In this document: positions 37,791-47,918 of the stretch, piece after piece
How positions within the stretch are numbered: the stretch's first letter is position 1
How the letters are laid out: each line of letters starts with the position of its first letter
Source of the DNA: Ramazzottius varieornatus
Taxonomy: Eukaryota > Tardigrada > Eutardigrada > Parachela > Ramazzottiidae
Length of the DNA: 64,000 nucleotides
Direction: 5' to 3'
Assembly (NCBI GenBank): GCA_001949185.1
Contig: BDGG01000002.1
Coordinates: forward strand, 1,633,145 to 1,697,144
Made by a program: the position numbers and the translations under genes
Notes under the pieces: model-generated
The model's database searches: none
The model's input: only the letters and a program-made list of their open reading frames with translations
What the model was told of the DNA's origin: nothing

Positions 37791-39793
37791 TAAATCTCCA
37801 ATTTGCGACATCTTACCATAATCAAGCAAGGTACTGAAGGCCGTGCCACCGTGATCAACAATTCGTCCGAATTTATTTCGGTAACCCCCTCTGATCGTCC
37901 GCAGAAAAACGGCTATTCTGTGGGTCCCGGCTCCCGGCCTTTACCGGGCAACAATATTGAGGTAGAGCAGTCGAAATACCTAAGGGACTATGAATCACAA
38001 ACTCATCAGAGGAAGCTCGAGCTCCAGACAGCACAATCCTTTACTCAGGATGATCCCCGATTTTTCCTGGTTTTTCTAATTGTTTCTGACGAATTTTTCC
38101 ACGTTTTTGATGAGTCATGAGTCGTGATTTCGGATTTGATCAATCAATTCTGTACTAAACATTCGAAGATGTTGGCGTATTGATTAATACGGAATTGATA
38201 GCCATGTTGATAGTACCACTTGAAGGTACTGCACGATCAACAGGGTATAATAACGCACTATGCCTGTACGTACAACAGATGACTAATGGTAGAGACCACT
38301 TTCGGTGCCAAGAAGTTTCTTCTTGATCTTCCGCCATAAGCTCAGGCTTGCCATAGTTTGCCCCAATTTAAGGGCTTTAGAAGCCTGAACAGCTTTCTAC
38401 GATGACTTAAGTGGTCTATAATTCATTCTAAAGTTCCGCTGGAAGGCCAGCCTTTTGGGCGGAGCTCTCGCAAAAAGCGTCATGTGGGCATCGAAGTGTC
38501 GCTAGGCCGACAGTCGTTCTTCGCTCTTCGGTAGACAACAGGTTAGTGGAGGAAAACGTTGCGTCATCCGAGGTGCTCTCGATCTTTGCTCAAGCCGCCC
38601 CGGTGTGCGCAAATTTGCGGTCCTGAACCAGAATGACCCAGGTTTCAACTGCCAAGGGTCAAGGCGTACATCGACCGCAAAATGAATGAAACAAAAGTGG
38701 CAGCACTGAAAATATCAACGAGAGCCGGCCAATGGGAAACGATGACGTACGCCCAACGGATCCGCCCTATTTGGGTTAAAAGGGCGTACGAATGGCGTAC
38801 AGCTCTGACAGCAAGGCCAGATAAGCAGAGGGTCTGACGTCATCGTAGAGCACGTGGCGTTGTCTCACTGGAGGGCTTGGGAAATGTCACGTGAATCTCT
38901 CGAAAAATGGGGTGTATCGGAAAGCATGAAAGTAGGCCAGGGATCGTACTCAACTCTTCTCATCAAACTGATGTTTTCGTGTACCCAAATTGTACAAACC
39001 TTTTGGTGCTTTTCCACGTACAAATACGATTATAGCATACGGACCAACGGAAACGGCATACTACCGTTCATAAAGAGTTTCCACCAAGTAAGTATAAAGT
39101 GTTTTGTCGTATATTCGCGCTACTGATACGAGACTTATCGAGATACTCAATTCTTCGTATTGTACTGTGTACGACCTTTCTACTCCCTGCTATAGCCATA
39201 CTGTACCTGCTGCGACTGAATCTGTAGTACGTCGGCCACCATCTACGAAGCCTCTGGAACTGTTGTTACTGAATGGAAGAATATTAGAACCTTCACTCGC
39301 TGGTCTCGTCCAGGTGTGAGTTACGGTATCACATTGCAGAAAGGAAGGTAAAGCTTTTGATGATGATTCAAAGAAAATAATGGATAATTTTAGCGACGCT
39401 TGCGCATGTCGTAGTACAGCCAGATGGTTACAGTAATGTATGACCATTATAGATGGATAAAATCATGCACCACTCGAATAAATCGGAATTCGAAATGTTT
39501 TAGTCGGGGTATCGACCGCACCTGTGGGTGTACCGTACTATATGACTGATACTCCTGGCTGATTCTTGATTCGGAGATATTAGGCTGTAAATGCGGGCTC
39601 TAGTAGTTGACCCATTACTGCTGACGTCATGCAGGTGACCGAGACAAAAGTTGAAAACATGGTCGGCGTTGCAGATATTTTGACATCATCAGCCACTACA
39701 ACGTGACCACTAGATTCAGACCAACCGGATCTTTACCCCATGGCTCGCCATTTCACGAGGTATTTCATGTTGCAGGTTGATCACAGAGCCTTC
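37791..39793. other. No gene recognised
   Basis: Short frames only, two TGACGTCA palindromes (38834, 39622), and presumably the promoter or 5' UTR exon of the zinc-finger gene that follows. Confidence 0.5.
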
Positions 39794-42245
39794 ATGGATC
39801 CGACCGACAGTGGAGCCAACGGTGTCCTGTCCGGGCATGGAGGACAGCAGACTCTCGAAGAATCTTCGGGAGGAGCAGCCATAGGAGGGAACTCCAGCAT
39901 GGATAGTCTGACAGACTCGACATCCGACGTGCTATGCCGTGGGTGTAACCACGTCCTTTACAGCAAAGTGGCCAACGCTACTACGGCTCAGAACGGCAAA
40001 TCCTGGCGCTGTAACGTCTGCCTGCAGTTTTTCACTGTCAAGTCTAGTGCTAAACGACACGGTAAGCTTACTTTTACAACGCTGAAATGAGAAGAAAAGG
40101 AGGAAGGAGTTTGTTCGCAGTGACGCATTCTCACAACAAAGATTACCTGTGTGACGAATGCCAGCGGACAACCAACGGCCTACCACCACCAGCCAAATGC
40201 CCTGCAGGCAATATGGTGTACACCCAGCAACAGCCAGACATCTCGATGCAGGGCGAGACTGAGGACGAAGACGATGACGACGAAGAAGACATTGAGGCAG
40301 ACGGGGCAGAATTAGGTTTGTTGGACCTGATGCTCAAGAACAACCTAGATTTGAAGGCCATCGATGGCGTCCTGGCCTTGATCAAGAGCGGGAAGGACTT
40401 CTCGCGCATTCACAACGCCTCACACTGGCTGTCCCGTTTGGGACGCCATGCTGCTGTCCAGTACACCACCTACAACTGCCCCCACTGCAAGCGAGCCGAA
40501 GTCCAGCTGAGGTTTGAACCTGGAAGTAGTACAAGCAGTATGGAGACACTGCAGCTGGCCGGTGGACACACGCTGACGAGTGCGGGGCCAGCTGCGTTGG
40601 CTTCTTCGTTGGATGCCATGGCTCATGCCAGACAGCACGGTAAGAACTGACCATTGCATGGTGAATCCTAAGGGCTTCTAGAGCCGTGTTCGGTACGCGT
40701 TGGTTGCTCCTCACCACCAACCAAACGGTTAAGAATTTATTTTGATGGGGGTACAGGCACGCCTTGAGGTGCAGGTTCGGTAGTGTCTCGCACTGCGTTA
40801 GTCCAGGCAGTGCTTTAACCTACGGTTTAACATCATCACAAGTCTGCTGTTTTGTTGTTTCACTAGACTGCCGTTCTTAATTGACCTGGCGTTGGTGCTA
40901 CTTCCAGGTATCACTGGTCAGTTGATCCAGCAACAACCCGGCCAGACCATCGTGGGACATCTGCACGGAGGCGGAAGTCCAGGAATGGGTACTGTTGTGG
41001 GCTTCTTCGATACCTCCACCGGTCAACTGATCACAGCGGATAACGCCAATATCGACAAGTCTGTCTTGCAAAAAGTTAAAAGCGAGGTAGGGGGCTAACA
41101 TGCATAATTGTACCCTACGAGAGCATTCTAAACCTGGGACTTCATCTTGTGTCTTGCAGTTGGTCGTCGCCCAGCAGAATCAGGGCCAGCAAGCGGTCCT
41201 CCGACTTCCCTATGGCATGACCGCCGGAGTGCCCACTTCCAACGCAACCCAAATGCAGATTAGTCCTACGGGTTCGTCTTTCGCTGTGCAGTCAGCCAGC
41301 AACAGCGCTGCACCTCCACGAAATCCTGCTAAGGTAAGTCTGAATAGTTCACCTGATGTGTGTTTTCCGGAAAGTCACGCGTCCGGTCATTTGCCTTTCA
41401 ATTGGTTTAATAGAGAAGGAACAATGGCACACCGAAGACGCCTTCATCCACGACGGTACGTAACTCCAGTACTCGGACGAGTCTTTTCGTAGTGTCTAGA
41501 AGTATGTTTTTCTAACAGGCTTCGGGAGGAGCGGAAGGCAGCACTTCGTGGAAAGCCATAGCTCGCAACTTACTGCAGAGTCTTCACTCCAAAGAAGAGC
41601 TGCTGCGTTTGTGCGTGGTGGGTCGAAGGATGGACCGTACTTCGGGTGGCCTGCAACCGATGGATGCCGAAAAGCGCAAAATCATTGGCGGTAAGACTGA
41701 ACTACCGTTTGGGAGGTTGGCGAATGAAGAGTCACTCAGACCGTTTTCCCAAGTGGCGCATATCTCCGGCAGGTAACACTGAGAGCGTACACCACTTGGT
41801 GACACAGTCTTATTGCGTTTTCCGGGTGGCGCACGCTTCCAGCAAATAACAAGATACCTTGCGCCACTTGACTTGTAGTTCTGGGTGTGATCATTGCTAA
41901 CATCCCCAGTTTACACTTTACAGTGTCTCCTTCAGCTTACATGTCAAGTTTGATTTTCCAGAGGCTGTTCGTGAGCACTGTGAGAAGGCCCAGATTCCCA
42001 TTCCACCGGACACGCTGCTGAACCACTTCATGTCACAAATTCTGTGTGATAGTCGTCGGAAAGAACAAGTCACCTTCTCGGGAGGACAGTTCCATAAACG
42101 GACTGTGAAACAACCCAAAGCACCCCAGTCAGCTGCACAGTCCAAGATGGTGTCGGAGGCCATCGCGAGTAGCATCGACGATACGGTGGCCGCATCGGTT
42201 GTCGTCATCCCTGCGACTCCTCACAAAGACAACGGTCTTCCTTGA
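39794..42245 (+). CDS. Zinc-finger protein, family not recognised
   Basis: Seven exons (39794-40061, 40121-40639, 40908-41086, 41160-41333, 41414-41455, 41519-41690, 41962-42245) give 545 residues with all phases matching. After a Ser/Gly-rich start come CRGCNHVLYSK and a C2H2-like finger, WRCNVCLQFFTV to HSHNKDYLCDEC. An acidic run (EDEDDDDEEDIE) follows, then a helical region with another CPHCKR pair, a long Gln/Ser/Gly-rich middle typical of transcription regulators, and a conserved-looking C-terminal helical domain (WKAIARNLLQSLHSKEELLR; EAVREHCEKAQIPIPPDTLL). Likely a nuclear DNA-binding or chromatin protein; that role is inferred from composition. The true start may lie in an earlier exon, because a ttgcag acceptor stands 20 nt before this ATG and the frame is open to it. 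Intron 6 holds two hairpin repeats. Confidence 0.8.
41748..41799 (-). repeat. Dispersed ~52-bp hairpin, copy 4
   Basis: Plus strand CCCAAGTGGCGCATA at the left, GTACACCACTTGG at the right, with loop CAGTGTTACCTGCCGGAG in minus orientation. In intron 6 of the zinc-finger gene, 20 bp from copy 5. Confidence 0.85.
41821..41870 (-). repeat. Dispersed ~52-bp hairpin, copy 5
   Basis: Minus strand: CAAGTGGCGCAAGG, loop TTGTTATTTGCTGGAAG, then CGTGCGCCACCC. Same intron and same orientation as copy 4, but the loops have diverged, so it is not a simple recent duplication. Confidence 0.82.
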
Positions 42246-43827
42246 GAAGAAGCGCTCGGGTCTTCCTCTCTTTGTAACCGAACTCGATGCTTCACTTCCT
42301 CCGCCTGGCCAGATTCACTGGTCGGCATTTCATTACGTTCTTATAAGTACATGATCTTCATGTTATCTTCTGCCTATAATTATGTTCTCTAGGGTTTTTA
42401 TCCAGTTGTAAGGTACTAATGTAGTGTGTTTCGTCTTCAGCGTGCCGCCGGTGTATGTGGGGGTATTGGGTCGTTTTTCGTGTTGTTATAGCTTTGTGGA
42501 CGTGGGCCGATTAGTTTTCTTCACACTTCTGCCAAGCTCGTTGACTGGAACTTAGTACATCTCCTTTTTATTGTGTTATTTTGTTTCGCCTGGATACCTG
42601 TAAAAGGCCGGAAGGACGATTGTTTTCGGACATCCGATAGTCTGTCAGAGGCAACTAAAACGGGAAGACCCCGCGGCCGTATCCCTTTCAGTCCAGGCAG
42701 GTCACAACACAGCCTCACAGCCATGTTGTTCCGCTTGTCCATACTTATACCGCTTATTCCGGTACATATGGGGACGATACTCCTTACAGTCCCAATCATT
42801 CCGCATATTCACATCGCATCATAAACGCACTGGTGCAACTAAGGTAGCACCGAGAAAGCCCGAATCCCTGATTTGTCCACTTATTGCTACGTCATCTTCT
42901 TTGTAACCAGCTTGCTGAACGAGTGAGACTAGACCCGAGCCACTTTTTCCTCCCACTCCGCGGTTGTTTTCTTTACCTTCTTTTACCAATTCTTCGCAGG
43001 TTGGACAGCGGGAGCTTCCGGCCGCTCTGGGAAATTTGTACAGTAACTGAACACAAATCTGGTCGTTTAATTGGTTGCAATTGGTGAGATGAACGCAAAC
43101 CCATTCAGTTGAGAAGGCTTCTTTTTCACTCCGCCTAGTGGTCGAGATTCATTTCAGTGACTTGGCCGTCGCACTGCAGTTTGATACCTGTGAAGCTACA
43201 GTCCATTGCAGTCAGCGGTTGTCAGAGTACAGAACGATATGAACAGTCCCTCAACAAAACAGGAAGGCGGCAAAGTGCGCTACGGGTTGGCCACGGTCAC
43301 AGCGTCCACTCACAGCGGTATCCCAGCTGGGCGCCATCATGACAGAACATCACTTCAGCATCTCACAGGCAAGTCTGATGTTGTGTTGCAAAGGCTTTTA
43401 TCAAACTGGTGTGTGTGTGTGTGTGTGTGTGTGTTTTGCACGTATGATCTGGCGATAGATTGAAATGTCTGGTTCTCTCGTTTTGGGTTTTACTGATTGC
43501 TTTTTACTTTTAGGGTGCATTAAGAGGCTAAGAGAGATACGACTACGTATAATGGGACGCGAATACAGTATAATGGGACTCGCATTCAATTATGACTTGG
43601 CCGAGGGCGTCGCAAATCTTGGTCTGTGCTCGAATCAGATCTGATGCCGTGTCTCCACCTTTCCAATACGACCGTGTTGCACAGCCATGAGACTAGAGCC
43701 CAACTGACAAGCTATCAATCACAGGCTTCACAGCGACATGAGTACGACAACGAAAGAAGGAGAAAGTTGACAACAAATAACCCAGCTTATGTTCCACTCA
43801 TCGTTGTGATTTGATCTGTCAGTAGTA
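42246..43827. other. No gene recognised
   Basis: 3' flank of the zinc-finger gene, then short frames only. Contains the GT microsatellite at 43409. Confidence 0.55.
43409..43434. repeat. GT dinucleotide microsatellite
   Basis: Thirteen GT units without interruption. Confidence 0.97.
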
Positions 43828-44784
43828 TCAATAGTAGGAGGCTTTGTACGGTTGCGGACTCGGCAATCCGTAAGCGTCAAGGATATGCACATCCGTGTAA
43901 TCAACGCGCAGGAAGTCCCGAAAGACCGTAGCCAGCTCCACGGTCACCTTGTTGCATTCGTAGTGAGCGTCGTTGGTGGCAACGATCTGCTGCATCCGCT
44001 GAATGTTTTGGGCAATCCTGACAAGCGGCTGCGAGAAAAAACGGTCCATAAGTACGCCACACCAACTTTTTTCTTCTAGCGCAGCGATGCTCACCTGAAG
44101 ATATCGCTCAAAAGTGGGTTATATATTACCTTCGCTCGTAAGGGACCCTCCATGGGCAGTTCCTGGAATGACGACATTGCGCTGGGAGATGAAGTATTCC
44201 TGGATGGCGACTATGGCGCGGGCATTTGCCAGACACTCCTATGGCGAGCTGTTGTCGATCGATCCATAAGCGATACCAATGTTGATTCCTTCCATCGGGG
44301 CGAAGGTCTTCAGGGCTTCCAGTGCGGGACTGGGTGGGCCGTAGCTGTATGAACCCATTTTTGCTGTCAGGGCCACGCCAAAGCTGCTTTGTCCGTGACT
44401 CTGAACGACGGCTTTGAACAGGGCTGGAAAAGATATCATGTCCGCAGTGTTGTACAGTACACATAACTACTCGTACGTACACGGTTCGAACGCCAAAACT
44501 GATGAGCTACTTGTTGCTCCGTTTCCCCATTAAATACAATCTGGTCAACTTCACGACCCAAACCCGAGGTCACTGATGCAAGCTTCGAAAGCTGGCGAAC
44601 GCTCTTGGCCGAGTATTCGCATGTACAGTAAGACCAATTTGAATACAGAGAGATTTGAATTACCTTCGGCGGCTCGGCCAATGGTCACGTCAGTATTAGG
44701 ACAAGCGTCGAGCGGAAGGGCGTAGTAGCCAGTGTTGTTATATCGATGATATTCAGACATTTGCCCATTCAGGTGCCAAATCAT
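43828..44784 (-). pseudogene. Paralogue of the 45.4-46.5 kb secreted protein, with internal stop
   Basis: Three exons in the same arrangement as the upstream paralogue, complement(43828..44075, 44130..44423, 44664..44784), with all splice phases intact. Shared blocks: DACPN, LFKAVVQSHGQSSFGVA, YSYGPPSPALEA, IQEYFISQRN, VATNDAHYEC, VDYTD and LDAYGL. An in-frame TAG at 44239-44241 stands where the paralogue has a Gln codon (after SSP). The first exon starts MIWHLNGQMSEYH and lacks the signal peptide, and the third exon is about 57 nt shorter. I infer a recent pseudogene, unless the stop is read through or an allele or assembly error. It lies head-to-tail, about 650 bp downstream of the intact copy. 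Confidence 0.72.
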
Positions 44785-45431
44785 GCACAGTGACCAACAA
44801 GCTCATGCTCCTATACAAGCCCAGTTTTGACTTGGCAGCAAGTGCGAGAACACCGGTACAAACAAATAACCTGTGTAGAACTGGCGATGTACAGTAATCC
44901 ACGATATACTGCAAAAGTCAGGTATGGTGGCGACTTCGCGGATAAGCTTGACAGGAGTAAAGGATGACGGCATGGTTCTGCGATGGATGATAAACGGTCA
45001 TTAGACAATTTTTTATGTGCGATCTCATCTTACTCGCTTCTTCGGTGGCGGCTTCTTCAGCCTCATCGATCAGCAAGAATATACATTTACCGTATTCGAG
45101 TGTCCACAAGCATTACCACAAGCATCGTAGCTGGATTGATTTTGTGGCACAGTTTCACAAATTTTGTGCAGCGTAGTTTAACCACACTTTACAAAAGGTT
45201 TCTGTTGTCCGAAGCAAATCCAACTTCAAGAACGTGACCAGTACAGCTACTTGCTTTAATCATGAGGTCGAAAGTCGATCGCGTGTTGGTTGATACCAGA
45301 AAGAATGAAACATGCAATATGCAAGTTACAACTCGGCATACGAAAACACAGAGTGACTAAATGACTATCATGAAAGAATGGCAGTCCCACTTGTTACTGT
45401 AATGATTCTGTGGAAAAAAAGGTGGTTGCGC

Positions 45432-46456
45432 TCAATGATAATAAGCACTGTACTGCTGCGCGTCAATCAACCCATAAGCGTCCAGGACTTCGGCGTCGGT
45501 GTAGTCGAGTCGGTGGAGGTTCCAGAAGATCTGGCCCAACTGCAGCGACACCTGGACGCATTCGTGGCCATCGTCGTTGGTGGCAACGACACGCTGGATG
45601 TCTTCGTTACGTTGGACAAGGTTGATCAGCAGGCTCAGATAAGGTCCGGGGTTGCTGTTGTACCAGATAGCGGAGTCGGTTTGGCGAGCCACGAACAGCG
45701 CTTGGCCTCTCCGTTTAACCAAACACTGCAGAGCATCTGGAAGAAAAAAACCCGTTCGTTAGGTTCATGGTTCACTCGACGCAGTACGATAACACAAACA
45801 CATCACCTTCTCCAGTAAGCTCGTCCTGGTAAGGGAGACCCGGAATAATGTTGTTACGCTGGGAGACGAAAAAGCTCTGGATGTCGACTACAGCGCGGGC
45901 GATGTCCAGACACTGCTGAGGCGAGCCGATGTCGATCAGCCCATATGCAGCGCCCAAGTATATTCCTCTGATTCGGGCGGAGGTCCTTATGGCTTCCAGG
46001 GCAGGACTGGGTGGGCCATAGCTGTACAAACCCATGTTGGCTTTGGCCACCCGCGCAACACCAAAGCCGCTCTGTCCGTGGGCTTGGACCACAGCTTTGA
46101 AGAGGTCTACAAACACACGAAGCAAACTCTAGGCACAAGCATCGAGACGATGCTACAATGGTCTGAGCCTGGCCACTTCAGGTCATTGTTTCGAAGGTTA
46201 AAATGTGTGCTTTAGAAATTTAGTGCGTTATATTGGTTAATTTAGGTCGACAAATGATAAAGCAGAGTCCGATACCTTCGCCGGCCAAACCAGCGGTGAC
46301 ATCGATGTTGGGGCAGGCGTCGTCTGGAGGTGCGTAGATGGCGCTGTACTCGTCTGGCTGCAGATAGGAAGAGTATCCGTACGGCTGAGCCTGGACGATC
46401 AGACTCAAGCTGACCCACAGGAAGATCGGGAAGATCAAGGTTGTGGAAAGTCCCAT
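45432..46456 (-). CDS. Secreted protein of unknown family, 261 residues
   Basis: Three exons, complement(45432..45736, 45807..46106, 46276..46456), in phase. Residues 1-23 are a clear signal peptide (TTLIFPIFLWVSLSLIVQA) followed by a Tyr/Pro-rich stretch (QPYGYSSYLQPDEYSAIY) and DDACPNIDV. The rest alternates helices and conserved turns: LFKAVVQAHGQSGFGVA, YSYGPPSPALEA, SPQQCLDIARAVVDIQSFF, VVATNDDGHECVQV, LDYTDAEVLDAYGL. Few Cys residues, so not a knottin. No domain is recognised. The paralogue beside it shows the family duplicates in tandem and that these blocks are constrained. Extracellular location is a safe inference; function is not known. Confidence 0.8.
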
Positions 46457-47918
46457 CTTGTGATCGGCAAGCGGCCTGTGACAACACGATGGAATTGTGT
46501 CGGCTGCGGAACGCGGCTGTCGAACAACTTGCCGGAAAGCCGATGCCTCTGGTTATTACAATGGACATTGCATGGTGAGTTCTTGTCCCGATGGGTGATA
46601 AGCCGCCTTGTCTCCATTTTTTCATATTGCAAACCTTATCGGTTCTCGCGATCTTTTGCAGGAATATCCCTTCTGCAACGAGCGCGGGTTTTTTTCCGCA
46701 GCAGACAGAACACATAAAGGCCTTTGCTGGTATATTATTCGACTCAAAAGGGCTGATGCACGGGTGTACTCTAAACCTGACTGTTGGAAACGGGCGTGAC
46801 GCTGTGCTGCAGCATGTACGATTCAGCCAATGAGAATCATCGTTTGATGTATGCGCAGATTTCATTTGCTGGTTCCATCCATCACCTGTTTTTAACGGTC
46901 AACTTTGTCGCACACCAGTACCTGCTTTATCACTCGCTGTTGCTGGCAAGGCTTTGTAGCGGAGATTAGAGATTCTTTTGCCGGTTTTGCCCAAAGAAGC
47001 CGAAAACTGACACGCCATTCGAATGTAACTTTGGTAGACCGGTAATAACATGTCAAGTTTCTTCTTGCCTGCGGTATTACTGGAATGAAGTTCGCCGCGT
47101 CACAGCGGAAACCCGCTTACGTGTGCTCTTGGCAAATGAATGTTGGCCTATCGCCATTCGCACACGTGCCCTCTACAGTTAGCTCGGTCAGCCATAGGTC
47201 AGGCTCGCGGATATTATACATACATCCGATTCGCCAATGTTTTTTTGGACGCGATACTTTTCGAGTAAGTGATCCATACTGGGGTTCTGGACCACATTAT
47301 TGTTCTACACTACAGCAAACAAAATGCTAGCCCACACCATATTACAGGATTTTGATGAATAAGTGAGTCTCGCAGCGATATCGAGACTTCCTTTTCGACT
47401 AATGTTGCCATTAAGATCTCGTTGCATTTCTCTGCTGCATATCATTCTATACTCCAGCAGGGCTATATCATAATACCGCTCAACTCCGCTTCTTCTTGTC
47501 TCGCTTATTGTCCGCCTTAGACAACACGTAAATATCAGAAATGCATCACGAGAATTATTTCGACTAGTTAGATCACATTACCCGACAGATAATTACAGAG
47601 CCGGAAAGAATGCTCAACTTTCGACGATGGTATGTGGTGAAAACGCCAAATTTGCTCAAGGGATAAGCAAATATCGAAGGTGCGTTGAAGTTGCGTATAT
47701 GGTAGAATACCCTATACCTGCGAATCCAGTGTGATGCACGTTTCAAGGGTCCTCTAACTGAAAACAGATCAAGTTAACACACGTTTTCTCGACATTGGTA
47801 TAAATTTGTCGGTCTATTCTCACAGACATTTGTTTCTCATTGGTTTACTGTCAATGTCCAGAAATATGATTTAATAATTCAAAATCCGGGACCTGCGCTT
47901 TTTCTTGAAGCAAGAAGC
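46457..47918. other. No gene recognised
   Basis: Divergent intergenic region between the secreted protein (minus) and the receptor (plus); it should hold both promoters. Open frames at 46460-46970 are short, overlapping and unlike known families. Confidence 0.55.

Noticed and set aside
40382-40720. Minus-strand frame opposite the zinc-finger gene
   Set aside because: Shadow of the plus-strand exon with favourable GC in third positions.
46242-46865. 207-codon minus frame over the secreted-protein promoter
   Set aside because: It is antiparallel in frame to the first exon of the secreted gene but in another phase, has no homology, and ends inside the intron.
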